The position numbers and the translations under genes are program-made. A stretch of DNA of 64,000 bases from Piromyces finnis. Its lineage: Eukaryota > Neocallimastigomycota > Neocallimastigomycetes > Neocallimastigales > Neocallimastigaceae. The notes beneath the pieces were generated by a model. It made no database searches, was not told the origin of the DNA, and was given only the letters and a program-made list of their open reading frames with translations. The stretch covers positions 124,001 to 188,000 of the forward strand of contig MCFH01000064.1 in the NCBI GenBank assembly GCA_002104945.1. The letters are read 5' to 3'. Within the stretch, counting starts at the first letter, position 1. Each line of letters starts with the position of its first letter. This document shows positions 14,401-42,624 of this stretch, piece by piece.

Positions 14401-14886
14401 ACAATATAAATATAAATAAGAGTCCTTTCAGAAGCAATTATGATAGTTTTGGTCGTGATGACATAATATCAAGAAATAATAGAATATCGTCACCATTGCA
14501 TAACTCAAATAATATGAATTATTCATTTAATAACTCTTCAAATGATAATTCAAATAATTTCATTAATAACAGCAATAAAAATAACAACAATAACAATAAT
14601 AATAGACGTAATAGTTTCTTTGATAGAAACTATAATTCAAATAATGATAAAAGAAATAATGAAATGGATTTTATGGAGAAAAATTTTACTACCGATAATA
14701 AATTTATATACAATGCATCAAAATATAGAGGATTAAATGATATAAATAATAATAACAATAATATGACCATGGACAATAACCGAAATAACAATAATACTAA
14801 AAATAGTTTCTATGAATCAAATCAAGTTAATATAAATTATAATAATAATAATAATAATAATATGAGTATGAATATGAATATGAATA

Positions 14887-14931
<45 letters not shown>

Positions 14932-15346
14932 TGAATAATAATAATATGAATAATAATAATGATAATAATAATAATAATAATAATAATAATATGAATATGA
15001 ATATGAATATGAATATGAATAGAGATTTTAATAACCCAAATGCAATATTTAAAAATGTTGGATATCAAAAGTCAAATTCATTATCACAAAATGGTTTTAA
15101 TTCATGTAATAATTCAAATAAAAGTATTGAATCAATAGAAAACGATAATATGAATATTTCATCACATATGAATCAAGATTCAAATAAAAATATGAATTAT
15201 AGAAACGAAGATTCAAATAAATCAAATAATTATTATACTAATTATGAATCTTTTAATAGCAACAACAACAACAATTATAATAATAATAATAATAATTATA
15301 ATTATAATAATAATAATTATAATAGACATTCTAACATTAATTATGA

Positions 15347-15404
<58 letters not shown>

Positions 15405-15710
15405 GAAAATAATAATTTTGATAATAATTATAATAATCCTTATAGTAATAATAATAATAATTATAATAATTATAATCATAGCTATAATAATAACAGTTCA
15501 AATAATAACAATTATAATAACAACTATAATGGTTTCAATAGTAATAATAATAATAATAATAATAGTGATACAGGTAATTATAATAATAGAATGAATTCTA
15601 ATAATGATAATAGTTTTAACAATTTCAATAATAGCAACAATAATAATTCTATGATACAAAAACCTGGAAATAGAAAAAATGATATCAATATTAATAGTTT
15701 AATAAATTAA
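8841..15710 (+). CDS. Extended-PHD zinc-finger protein with very long Asn-rich tail
   Basis: Thirteen inferred exons: 8841-8873, 8978-8999, 9137-9194, 9295-9316, 9511-9743, about 9813-10212, 10324-10343, 10444-10538, 10627-11742, 11860-13254, 13383-13456, 13590-13770, 13852-15710, giving about 1835 residues. The N-terminus carries a shortened PHD finger (CVEC ... LCQKC), then an extended PHD: CICCP, HVLCA, CYVCNKLTGYIIKC, and a last zinc cluster CSTCQF ... YFHVPC with FFCKFH. This is the layout of JADE/BRPF/AF10-type chromatin readers, so a nuclear role in reading histones is likely. After an acidic stretch and a Lys/Arg-rich patch comes a coiled region (about 10630-10990). The remainder is almost all Asn/Met/Ser low complexity. 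No other chromatin domain is visible. The intron between 9743 and about 9813 has no AG acceptor, so exon 6's start is uncertain. Confidence 0.75.
11413..11477 (+). repeat. (AAT)n tract coding poly-Asn
   Basis: About 20 uninterrupted AAT triplets within the Asn-rich part of the PHD-finger gene, read as Asn. Confidence 0.9.
14885..15010 (+). repeat. (AAT)n and (ATGAAT)n coding repeats
   Basis: Runs of AAT broken by ATGAAT hexamers, translated as poly-Asn with Met-Asn steps, near the C-terminus of the PHD-finger protein. A further run of pure AAT lies at about 15349-15404. Confidence 0.85.
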
Positions 15711-16200
15711 ATTAATATATAATTTTAATTAGAATTATTATTAGTAATAAAATTATTATTAGTTATAAATATATTTTAAGTAAAATGTAAAGTTTTTGTT
15801 ATTTTTTTTTTCAATAACATTTTATTAATTATTATTATTTATTATTATCATTATTGTATTAAAATATAATAATATTATAATATTATATAAACATTTTTAT
15901 TTTAAATTATTATTTTATTCTATTATTATTTTTAATTTATTTTTTTATTCTTTATTGTTAATTATATGCAATTAAAATAAAATTATATATATACAATTTT
16001 ACTTTTCTATTAAAATAGATAATAAATATTTCTGATAGTATAAATAATAATTAATACATATTTATATATATTCTATTGATATATTGATGTATTTATATTT
16101 TATTTTATTTTATTTAATTATATATATATATATATATTTAGACTGGGAAGATAATACACTTCTTGTATTAATTATATTTTATTTTATATTCTATTTTATT
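15711..16200. other. Convergent 3' intergenic region
   Basis: About 490 bp between the stop codons of the PHD-finger gene (+) and the TPR gene (-). It is A/T-rich with (TA)n and TTTTA-type runs and should hold both polyadenylation regions. No gene seen. Confidence 0.6.
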
Positions 16201-26994
<10,794 letters not shown>

Positions 26995-27297
26995 TTTTTT
27001 TTTTTCTTTTAAAAAATAATAATGAATTTTAATGAAATGAAAAAATCCTCTCTTTTTTAAAAAATTTTTATTATGTATCCAATAAATAAATAAGTTTTAA
27101 TGATACACAAACAATATCATATATAATCTTATTTAAAATAAACATTTTAAAATTTTACAATATATAATTTATTTCCATTACTATAAGATATATATTAATA
27201 TTAATCTTAAAAGGAATTATAAAAATTGTTTAAAAATTAAAATATATTTTAACAAAAAAAAAAAAAAGGGTATTATTATATTAGCATATGTCTTATA
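26995..27297. promoter_or_regulatory. Shared divergent promoter region
   Basis: A 303-bp gap between the start codons of the TPR gene (-) and the XRRA1-like gene (+). Just before the + start is a run of A (27254-27267), then GGGTATTATTATATT and CTTATAATG, where the final ATG is the start codon. The poly-A plus GGGTAT arrangement occurs again at 38413-38459, so it may be a promoter element; this is inference. Confidence 0.4.
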
Positions 27298-30520
<3,223 letters not shown>

Positions 30521-30550
30521 TAATAAACTAGTTATAAACTACTTAATGGA

Positions 30551-30910
<360 letters not shown>

Positions 30911-31002
30911 TATTTACTTTTTAATTGTTATTTATTAATTTAAAAACATTTATGTATATAATTAAATTTATAATTAAAAAAATTAATTATAACAAATTGA
31001 TT

Positions 31003-34000
31003 TTATTTATTTTCCCATGAAGTCGTTAATATATTTTTCATATCATCAAATATGCTATCCTTAGTAGTCTATAATAAATAATAATTCAATTGTTATCAGT
31101 AATGCAAATAAAAAAATTATATATTATCATTAAAATACTAACCTCAAAATCAAGTTTTAAATAGTTACATTCTTTCGGACAGTTTATTTCATTTGTTTCA
31201 ATTAAGGTTTTATTACTATCAACAATCTATATTTAATTTAATAATTAATTTAATTATATCACCACTTTTATTATTATATTTTAATTTATTAGTTTATTAT
31301 GCTATAAAAGATTTATATACCTCACTATCTATATAATTAATTTTTGTAATATCATTTGCATGAGACTTTTTCGTATAATGAAAAAATAAAAGGGTGTTAT
31401 TTATATGTGAAATTAATATTAACTACATTTCAAAAATTATTAATTAGCTTACAATATCAGAATCTGAAACATATCTCTTTGGATATAATTCATTATTATA
31501 AGTCTTAACAGATTCATAATAATGAGAATCACCATAAATTTCTAAATCACTGTTAATTGGTGTTGTGTTATAAAAAACATCTAAAATTTATATTGATAAA
31601 ATTTTATTACATTCAATAAAAATTAATTATAATAATATATTATATTATATATATAATACTAACCTTCAATATAATTATTATTGTCTTCGTTAATAAAAAC
31701 ATTTTTCTTTTCAATTGACCGCTTTGAACGCTTAGAATTTTCTCTTTCAAGATCGGTATTTGTTTTTATTTCATTATTATTGATATTTTCTTCAAATTCA
31801 TCTATTTTTAAAAATTTATAATGTTATTATTATTTAGTATAATAAAATATATTATATTTTATTACCTGGAATTTCTTTTACGGTTTTTAATATTGAATGC
31901 ATTGGAATCATTTTTTCATTAATTATTTCTGTATTTGTTATCTCTTTAATAGTTATTTTTTTCCCTGAAATTTCATTATCTGCCATTTCTTCATTATCTA
32001 TTATATCTTTTGTTATTTCCTCTTTGATTATATTTTTTCTTTCATCGATTATTTCTATAATATTATGAATATTGAATTTTAAAGTTAGAATTTAATATAA
32101 TTAATTATTTTTATATCATGTAAATCAAACCTTCATCTTCAAGTTTCATTATGTCACCGCTCATTATTACCTCCGAATATTTGATTAATTCTTGAAAAAC
32201 ATTATTTTGAATATTTGGATTTAAAAAAGGGGAACGTTCTTTTGGAATATTATTAGTTTTGCCTAATAAATATCCAAAAAGATTTCTATTATATTTTTCA
32301 TCTTGATGAAACAAGCATGGGCATAATTCTTTTGAAATTTTATCTAAATCAAATTTATTAATACTCTCGTTTTCAGTTATTTTTTCACTAAGTTGGATTA
32401 TTTTTCTAAGAATTGCCATTTTATCATCAGGGATAGTTAATATTACACTTAACCTCTCTTTATGGTTTTTACTCTCCTGCAATAATTCTAAAAATGTATT
32501 AATATTCAATATTATTAATTCTATATAAATTATAATTGAAAAAATATATTATTAAACGTTCTTTGTAATAAATTTTATGAAAATTTACTTATTCTACTCT
32601 GCGATATTATTTCAGCCTCATATATAAGCGATTTAAATATCAACCATAATTGTGAAAAATTGACATTCTTTTCATTTATTGATTTTCCAGCTAAAGAAAG
32701 TTATATTTTAAATTAATATTAATATTATAAAATGCCTAATTGTTATTAATTGATTAATACATTTATATTTACAATATATTTTCTTTACTAATGATTCCAT
32801 TTCTCTTTGTTTTATATCATTCTCATTTATTTCGACATCAATAATCTCATTACACTTCTTTTCAATTATTGAAATTATTGAAGTAAACGTATTCAAAAAT
32901 ACAACTAAAAGTATTTATTTTATATTAATATTATTTAAATATATATTGTTTAGTTTTTAAATGTAATTACTTTTTATTTGATATAAAATAATTGATTTAA
33001 CTCAGTTGAAAAATAAGAATACAACTTTTAAAATTGAATATAAATTTGATTGAAATGAATACCTTCTGATGCTATAGATGGTTTATTAGTAAATGTAATA
33101 TTTCTTCTTAATGTAGCACCCCAACTTGATATTCCTCTCAACTTACTTGAATTTAACGTATTAACTATTAATATAGAAGTAAATAATTATTTAATTAACC
33201 ATAAATGTATAAATGTTATTTACAAAAATAAAAACCTTCAAAGTATGAATTTCCAGATGAAAGATATTTATTGCAAGTAGCTGATTTTTCCTTTAATAGT
33301 GAACCAGTAACTTTTTAATTTTAAAAACATATATCATTATTATATGATAATTATTATATTTTTTAAATTTAAAGTTGTAAAATATTTACTCGACTTTCTC
33401 CTTGATGTAACAGAATATGTCATTGAATATCCTGTAATTGAGTCAATCACTGAATCTGGTCTTCCCATTTTTTTATTTTTCATTTTAAAACTAAATATAC
33501 TTTCTTGGAATATACTTCTTGGCTTTTCCATAACTAATAATCTACATAATTTCTGCATATAAAATATGTTATTAATTTGTTGAATTTCTTGATATGCTTT
33601 TGAATTTCTTAACTTCATTTCTAATGATAAAACTTCATTTATATATGATTAAAATCATTCCTTTTTATTTTAAATATTAAATTATATGTCAAATTTCTTA
33701 CTAATGGAATATATTGTATTTAATTCAGATGGATTATCTACAGTAGATATAATATCTATTAAATTAACATTCAAATTGTCAATAGAGCCATTATTACTAA
33801 TGATACTATCCTGGTCACAGTCAATATTATACTCTTCATTCTTATAAAATGACCATATAAAATGACCATCCTTTGTCGGTTTGATTAAACCAATAATAGC
33901 TATATTTATAATATAATTAATGGATAAATTATTTATTAATATTAAATTCATCAAATATAGTTTACATATATGTAATTTCCATACCTTTATTTCTAAAGAA

Positions 34001-37000
34001 AATTTTTAACTCATTTATACTAAATTGTTCTGTATCATCAAAAATTAAACCAATTTTTGACTAATATATATATTAGAAATAAATTGATACGAACTATAAC
34101 AAGTTAAATAATAGTATTATATACCTGTATATTATTTGAATTCATGTTTTCTCCCTTTAATGGTACTAATCTGAAATATATATTCGTATTATTTAATCCC
34201 AAATGGTATAATTTTTTTTCTTTATTTTTTATATCACCAATGTCATGTGAAGTTTTTGGTTTAGAAATAGAATCTATATTATTTTTATTAACATTTTATA
34301 AGTAATTATAAATGTTAAAATGTTGTCTTTTTTAATACTATTGAAATTAAATAGTATTATTATTTACTTTTTCTTGTTTCTTGTTCAAAACCAGAAAATG
34401 ATAGTCTACTCTTTTCAATTACAAGTAAATGATTCAAAAATTGAACAATTGGTGTTTGTTTCCATCTTTCTTCAAATTTATATTTAAGCATTGAATAATT
34501 TATATTTTCCACTTCTTCTTCTTCATTATCATATAAATGACTATTTCCTTTTATAATAAATTTAATTGCTGTTTTACAAATTTAAAAATACATAATTTTA
34601 GTTTTGATATTTAATTTCAATAAAATAATAATTACAATTTGATATGTATAATAATTACAATTTTCTCTTTCTTGAATATATTCAATATCTTTTATATTAA
34701 TATAATATAGAAACTTTAATTTTTTTTCTTTAAATGTCTTCTTTTTATTCTTTTTTTGATCTGATGTTACTTCAGGCAATGTAACCATGATATATTCAGA
34801 AAAAAAATGCATAACAATTTCTTGAGAATTATTAAGTTTAATATCAATATTATTAAATTTTTTTGCATCATTAATATCAAAAGATTCAATACAATTAATA
34901 GAACCATAATAAATTACAGAAGGCCTATTGAGTGTTGGCTATTAATTATTAATATTATTGATTATAAAATATCAATAATTAAAATTAATTATATTCATTT
35001 AAAATGTATTATATAAATATTATTTTACTGGATGATTAGCTATTTTTAAAAAGAATCTCAATGTCTTTTCTTCTTGTGGCTCTGTATTGATATTTAATTC
35101 CATTCTTGTAACTAGTTCATATATTGAATGTAATGTTTGAGTTAAGATTTGAATATCTGGATCATTTTTAGTACTATTTTTTATTAACTCTCTCCATAAT
35201 AAATCATATCTTGTCAATCTCTGTAGTGGTTCAGCTAAAAGTTCTACTAATCCAATTGGATTTGTCTTTGCAAATGGACTTGATAGATCATATTTTTTCT
35301 CCTGTTGTTATATAATTATTAATTTTATGATTATATGCATATTTTATAAATTCAATATATATACATTACTTCCAAAAAATCTTTAAATTTTTCATTTCTT
35401 GCTGCCATAATTTTCGCATTTTGAATAAAGCTTTCATAACCCTTGGTATATGATTCATAAACATAAAAGTTTTTAATCTAATAAAAATTATAAATGATAT
35501 TGAAATTTGTGTGAATTAATTTCTTTACTTGTCCTTTTGATTTTATTATTATTGTTATTTTAATATATATGATTATTTACATGATCCAACATCACCTGAC
35601 AGGTATCTTTTATAGATTTGTTATTTATTGCGACTTTTAAATCATTTAAAAATTCACTATTAACTTCTAAAATTTTTAAAATACTCTCAGATAAAAATAA
35701 CTTTACGACATATAATTTTAACCCAGCTTGTGATGGATCTTTATGTAGTTCATCATAATATCCCTTTATTTCACAACATCAGAATAAAAAAAAATAATTA
35801 TTACAATATATATTATATAACAATATCTTGTATAAATACATTATTTATACCTCTTTAAGCCATTTTAATTTCATAACATAATTTTCCTCGGTTGTTAATA
35901 TTTCATCTAAGCATGCATTTCTTTCAATCTCCTTTAATTTTGATCCCTAATTATTATATTAATATCATCTTAATATACATTGAAATATATATTGATTTAT
36001 TAAATAATGTATATATAATTTACATAAACAATTTCTCTTAGTTTATAATCCTTTTTTTCTAGTTTTTTATATATAAATATTATTATAGAAATTAAAATTA
36101 TAAAATGAAATTTATTAGAAATTATATACTAATATATAATACATATTCTATAAATAATAATACCTTCAAAAGGCCATTTTAAGTCAGAAATTGGTTCCCC
36201 AAGATATTTTTTTAATGAAATTAAGGATGGTGAAGGAACTAAGCAAAATATATATAATATCAAATAATTAATAAAAATTTAAGTATATACATATATAATA
36301 GTAAAAATACCTGAATAACCGTTAATATATCTATTCTTTGTTAAAACATCAACAATCAAAGGAGGAAAATATAACTATCGAATATAAATAGTATTAAAAT
36401 ATTAGTTAACAGCTATTTTGATTTTATTACCATTTATTTTAATACTATATTTCATATTAATTATACTAACTCTTTTATTTTCTATTTTTTTAATTGTTCT
36501 CAATATATCCATATTTCTATTATGATTCTTTTGTGAAATATTTACTAATTGATTTATTATTAAATAAACTTCGTTAACAATTGATTTTTCATAAAAGAGT
36601 TTTGCTGGTATATGTAAATTGGTTACTGTTTTTGAAAGAGGAAAATAATCATTTTCTAAAAATTGATATAATGAGGAAAATAAATATACTACTTTTTTAT
36701 CATTTAAATATTTTTTTTCTATGAAACTAGTATATTGTTGACATTTTTCATAGCTAACAGTAAAATTTTTTGATATCTATTGGAATATTAACAATATTAT
36801 TATTAATAAAATATTTGTTTATTTTATAATTTAGATTTGTACTTTACCAGTGTAGTTTTTATATTGCATAAACAATATTGATTATTATCGAAATACTTTA
36901 ATGTTGCAATAACTGGACCATATCCTGATATAATACCACTATATATTGTTTCATCTAATTGTATATTTTATGATTTAATTTAAAGATGTAACAGTATAAT

Positions 37001-37453
37001 ATATTATATATATATATATGATTTTGTTATTTACTATTAAAAAAAATATTATTGTCTTCAATTTAATAATAACTATATTAATTTTTTTAAACATTTACCC
37101 TCATGTTCAGAATTAATGGTTTCAAAATCAATTAAAGAATCATTAATTTGACTTTCTTGACTTTTTCTCATTGAAACAGAAAATGTTGAATACAAAGAAG
37201 GCTTATGATATGGTTCCGAAATATCTATTGTAATGTATTTTCTATTAACTGGTTTATATGAATTTTGTGATATATAACTCTCTAAATCCTAAGGATTAAT
37301 TATTAATAAAAAATTATTAAAAACCCAATTTTATATATAAATATAATACATAGGGAAGATGAAAATTTTTTCATTTCCTCATACATTTGAACCTTTGCTT
37401 TCAATATTTTCTCCTAAAATCATATTTTTCGACATATCTTTTTCAGTTTCCAT
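31003..37453 (-). CDS. Rho guanine-nucleotide exchange factor (DH-PH) with RhoGAP-like domain
   Basis: Multi-exon gene starting METEKDMSKNMIL at 37453 and ending in SWENK before TAA at 31003-31005. The DH domain spans about 36050-35020: the first conserved block reads CLDEILTTEENYVMKL and the third reads LAEPLQRLTRYDLLWREL, the classic signature. A PH domain follows (about 35020-34330), with FYYINIKDI-type strands and KQTPIVQFLNHLL. Further downstream, 33165-32130 resembles a RhoGAP domain: WGATL, IISIIEKKCNEII, then KERLSVILTIPDDKMAILRK and the helix ending KELCPCLF. The usual G-I-F-R arginine-finger loop is not recognisable. The protein should activate a Rho-family GTPase at the membrane; whether the GAP part acts is doubtful. 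The C-terminal 250 residues are Glu/Ile/Lys-rich and disordered. Confidence 0.75.
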
Positions 37454-38412
37454 ATTTCCTTTTTTTTTTTTTAATAAACGATAGTATTATTTATGATATC
37501 GATAGTAATAAGATTATTATATTTAAACTGTTTTGATATAACATATCAATTAAAAGTTTGCATATTTTAATTTAATATAATAAATTAAAATAAAATATAT
37601 TAAAAAGATATTTTTCTATGTAATATTATATTTCAATAGATTGATTGTTTAAAATTTTAATATTTTTTGAAAGTATTAAAAATAAAATGAAAAGAAAAGA
37701 AAAAGAATTAATAATATAAATATATTTTATTATTTATAAAAAATAGTACCAAATAAATTTATTTAGGTAGAATAATCAAAATAGTTGTATATATATTATA
37801 CTAATTAGTAGATATTTTACTTCAAAGGTATAAAAAACAAATACATTTGTACTATTAATAACTTAAATTAATGATGATACATTATAGTATATTTTATATT
37901 AAAATTAATTATAGAACTTAAAATTAATATAAAATTACATAATAAAAATTAAAATAAATATTAAAAAGATTTATTTTAATAATGTTAAATGTATCCATGA
38001 ATTTATATAAATATTTACATTTATGTTAAAATATTTTAAATATACTTTATTAAAATTAAATTATTTAAAAAAAAATAACAATAAAAATTCGAAAAAACTT
38101 TAAAAAATGTAGTTTAAATTTTAAATTAATAAAAAAGAATTTTGTCTTAAATGAAACTTGAATATTATTGGGTGAAATGCTAATTTCACTAAGAATCAAA
38201 AGTTACGAGATAATAAGTAAAATATAAATTATAAATTTTAATGTTTTTATTATCTGACTTGGTAAAAATGAATAAACAAACAATATTTATCAATTTAAAA
38301 GAAAATCTATATAATAAATATTTACTTTAATCTAAAATAAAAATAAAAAAAAAGAATAAAAACTAATTAGTTTTTTAATTCTTATAGCTAAAAAAAAAAA
38401 ATCAAATTTTTC

Positions 38413-38459
38413 AAAAAAAAAAAAAAAAAAGGGTATAATCATATTTTCATCTTATAATG
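38413..38459 (+). promoter_or_regulatory. Poly-A / GGGTATAATCATATT motif, promoter-like
   Basis: Poly-A run (38413-38430), then GGGTATAATCATATT and CTTATAATG. This closely matches the element directly before the XRRA1-like start codon at 27254-27300, but the ATG here opens only a frame of about 15 codons. It may be an orphan promoter, part of a 5' UTR, or a dispersed repeat. Confidence 0.3.
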
Positions 38460-39121
38460 TATATTTTTTATTATATAATTATTAAATATATATATTATTT
38501 TTAATGAATTGCTATATAAAAATAAATAAAATAACTATTTTAATTATGTTTTTTTAAAGAATACATACAAACATAAAAGAAATAATACTTTTATTTAATA
38601 TTTAATATGTATAAAAAAAATCTTCATATATCACACTCTAAAAAAAATAATAATTAAATATCATTCAAATATACAATTTAAAAATATTACCCAATATTAA
38701 ATTTTTTTTAAATTAAACTTTAAAAAGTTTATATTATATTATTTATAAAAAAATACTTTATAAATCAAACACTAAAAACTACAACTCATATTATAAATAT
38801 ATTATAAATTGCATATTCTGGATATAAAGATAGAAGTTACATATAAAATAAACTTTATTTTTCCAAACTTTTAATTAACTATAACATTTGTTTAAATGTT
38901 AGTAAGAACCTATAGATTAATGACAAGCATATAATTGTTTATATAATCACTAATAAATAATTATTTAATCTTTTAATCTTAAGCAACTACTTTATGAACA
39001 AACAATATTAGCCTTTATCATTTTAACCATTATAATAAAAATAATATTATATTATATAAGTAATACAATTATCTTTTTTTTTTTAAAAAAAATGCTTATT
39101 TTGTTATTATAATTATTATTA

Positions 39122-39332
<211 letters not shown>

Positions 39333-39620
39333 ATTTGTATTGAATTTTAAATCATATTAATTATTTTAATTAAATTTTTAAAATTAAAAACTATATATTT
39401 AATTATTTTTTGTAATATAATAATAATAATTAAACTCTTTTATATAAATATTAAAAATTATATAAATACAACATAAAGACATTTAATTTATAACAATTTT
39501 TCATTCATTTTTATTTTTTATTTTTTACTATTAATAATAAAACAAAACATATAGTATAAAAAATAAAGTTTAATATCTAAAACATAACATTAAAGTGTAT
39601 TAATTAATAATATACATAAA

Positions 39621-40097
39621 ATGATACACATTTCAAAATTTATAGTATTATTAGTTTTTTCAATATTATTTGTTAATGCGGATTCATTAACAGAGTATTT
39701 ATCAAAAGCAAAGATATTAACTACACAAGGAAAATATGGTGATGCATTAATTGCTTATAATAAGGCTATAGGTATAGAGAATATTGTTTTCTTTGAATAA
39801 TTACTATTTTCATTTTAATAACAATACAATTTACATAAACAATTTTATCTCTTTTTATTATAGAACTTGACCCAAATAATTATGTAATATATATTAAAAG
39901 AGCCTTTACTTTAATGAATTTAAATAAAAACAGTGATGCTGTTGAGGATTTCACAAAAGTTATTAACCTTAAGCCTGATTTCTATCAAGTAAATGTTATT
40001 ATGTATATCATTATTTAAATATATTATTTAAATATGTTATGAATTTTATTTATATTTATTATATTTAATTAACATATTTTATTATTATTAATATTAA

Positions 40098-40143
<46 letters not shown>

Positions 40144-41718
40144 AATAATAATAATAATTCAAGGCATATGTTCACAGAGCAAAAGCTCATTTAAAAAGCT
40201 GTAATTTAAATGACGCTGAAACTGATTTAATGTATGTTATATCAAAAAAAAGTGATAAAGAATACAGCGAATTAGTAAGTTTTTATTATTTTTTTTAAAA
40301 TATATTTAGCATTATTTAAAATATAGTTTCTTTTATTAATTTATCTATATATAATATAGTTAGATCATATTAAAAATGCAAAAAAATCATTAAAGTCATT
40401 AAAAAAGGAGAAAAATAAGGAGGAAATCATTAATCAATTAAATATAATACTAAATGTATGCCCAAGAAATTTAGAATTTCGTATGAAGAGGGCTGATATC
40501 TTCATTGAAATAGGAAAAACTGAACAAGCTATGGGTGATTTATTAAAGTTAACTAAGCTTCAACCAGAAAATATCGAAGTTTTATTAAAACTTAGTAAAT
40601 TGCACTTAAGTTTTGGTGATGTTGATAATTCATTAAAAGATGTAAAAGAATGTCTTCATAGAGATCCAGAAAATAAACCATGCAAAAATGTTTTTAAGCA
40701 ATTAAAAAAAATAACTAGAAAAAAGAATTCAATAGAAGAAGATAGAAGAAATAGAAATTGGAGATCCATTATTGAAAAAATTGATGGTGAAAACGGTTTA
40801 CTTAAAGAAGCAGATAAATTAGGTGCCTTAAATATCCAACAATTTTCAAGAAACGTGTTGTGTGAAGCTTATGTAAAAGAAAAGAAATCGGAATTAGCTT
40901 TAAAATGGTGTAATAAAGCTATTGAATTAGATGATAAAAATATAAATAATTACCTTAATCGTGGAGAAACTTTCATGATAAAGGAAGATTATGAACAAGG
41001 TAGAAAAAAATAAATAAATAAAATTATTAAATATAAAAAAATTAATTATTTATATTTAATATATATATAGCCATTCGTGATTTTAATAAAGCTAGAGAGC
41101 TTAATCCACAAAATCCACAAATTATGGAAAAACTTCAAAGAGCTCAAAAATTAATGAAACTATCTAAACAAAAGAATTACTACAAGATTTTAAATGTACC
41201 AAAAACAGCCACTAAAAGAGAAATCAAAAAGGCATACAGAAAATTAGGTAACTTTACTGTAATTAATGGAAATATATCTAATAAAATTAAAATTCATTAT
41301 ATTAATGTTTTTATTATAAATTTTGCAATAAACTTGATAATAACATTAACAAATAGCACAACAATATCACCCAGATAAATATGAAGGAGATATGACTGAA
41401 AAACAAGTACAAGATAAAATGAGTGAAATTAATCAAGCTTATGAGGTTCTTAGTGATGATGGTAACCATTCATTATAAATAGTATAAAGAATTATATTAA
41501 TAAATCATTAATAATATAATTAAAAAAAAAAATTAATTATAGAATTAAGACAAAGATATGATAATGGTGAAGATCCAAATGACCCAACTGGTGGTCAACA
41601 AGGAAATCCATTCCAAGGTTTCCAAGGTTTCCAAGGCTTCCAAGGCTTCCAATTTCCTAATGGATTCCCATTTGGAGATGGAAATGGAAATTTCCAATTT
41701 CGTTTCAAATTTAATTAG
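39621..41718 (+). CDS. ER TPR/J-domain co-chaperone, DNAJC3 (P58IPK) type
   Basis: Seven exons (39621-39771, 39864-39988, 40164-40274, 40360-40999, 41071-41247, 41357-41461, 41543-41718) give 494 residues, close to the roughly 500 of animal DNAJC3. A signal peptide (MIHISKFIVLLVFSILFVNA) directs it to the ER. About nine TPR motifs follow, for example GKYGDALIAYNKAIELDPNN and SELALKWCNKAIELD. Near the C-terminus is a J domain: NYYKILNVPKTATKREIKKA, the catalytic HPD in QQYHPDKY, and INQAYEVLSDDELRQRYD. HPD is created only by the splice at 41247/41357. The protein probably binds unfolded clients in the ER lumen and stimulates the Hsp70 BiP. It ends in a Phe/Gly-rich tail with an FQG repeat and no HDEL-type retention signal. 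Budding yeast lacks a direct orthologue with this layout. Confidence 0.9.
40079..40158 (+). repeat. (ATT)n then (AAT)n inverted repeat in an intron
   Basis: A run of ATT triplets is followed directly by (AAT)6 just before the acceptor of the second DNAJC3-like intron. The two halves are complementary and could pair into an RNA hairpin about 5 bases before the splice site. Confidence 0.8.
41612..41652 (+). repeat. 9-bp coding repeat (Phe-Gln-Gly)n
   Basis: Copies of TTCCAAGGT/C in tandem near the end of the DNAJC3-like gene, encoding Phe-Gln-Gly four times. Third-base differences between copies suggest it is not brand new. Confidence 0.88.
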
Positions 41719-42624
41719 AAATTCTATTAGTATCTAAAATATAAAAATATATAATCTATTTTTTATTCAATCATATAATATATCTAATTTTTCATTTTAT
41801 ACCAATTCAATAATATCATTAAATCATCATTGATATATGAATTTCCATATATATAATGTTTGTTGTAAATAAACCAAATATTTAATAATACTATTATTAA
41901 AAAAAATAATAAAAATAAATACTTCATTATAAATATTCAAATGGTTATTTTTATTTATTTTTTTTTTTTTTTTTTTTTTATTTATTTTACTATTTTTTGT
42001 TCTTTCTTTTCATTTTGTTTTGTTATATTTTTAAAATGTTAGTTCATAACAATAACAATAAAAAATTCAATAAAATCATTAATAACAATAATACTTTTAT
42101 TATTATTATTATTATTATTTGTAATTGTTATTATTATTATTGTTGTTGTTATTGTTATTGTTATTATTATTATTATTTGTAATTGTTATTTTTTTATTTT
42201 TTATATATTATTACTATATTTTTAATATAATAATAACTACATAAATGTTAAAATTACTTTGATTCTCAATAATAAATATATTACTGTTAATACAATAATT
42301 CGTTTTTTTTTTTTTTTTTTTTTTGTTTGTTTGTTTGTTTGTTTGTTTGTTTTGTTTTGTTTTGTTTTTAGGAAGAATAGATGCTTTTAATAATAAAATT
42401 AATACTAATCTTTGTTGTAGTTCTTTTTCATTAACACCTCATTTTTGGATTTGTTAATTATTTTTATGGCACATAACTAAATATTGATATAAAATAAATA
42501 TCAATGAAATAAAAAAAAGGAATATATATAAAATATAATAGTATTTTATATTATAGATATATTTAAAAAATAGAAAAAAAAATAGGTATAATTATATTTC
42601 AATAATGAAATACTATTCATTAAC
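41719..42624. other. Convergent 3' intergenic region with simple repeats
   Basis: Lies between the ends of the DNAJC3-like (+) and IST1 (-) genes. It holds a poly-T run, ATT/GTT triplet runs near 42090-42180, and a T run followed by (TTTG)n at 42302-42367. No gene is supported; the short frame over the triplet runs encodes only repeat-derived Cys/Tyr. Confidence 0.6.
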
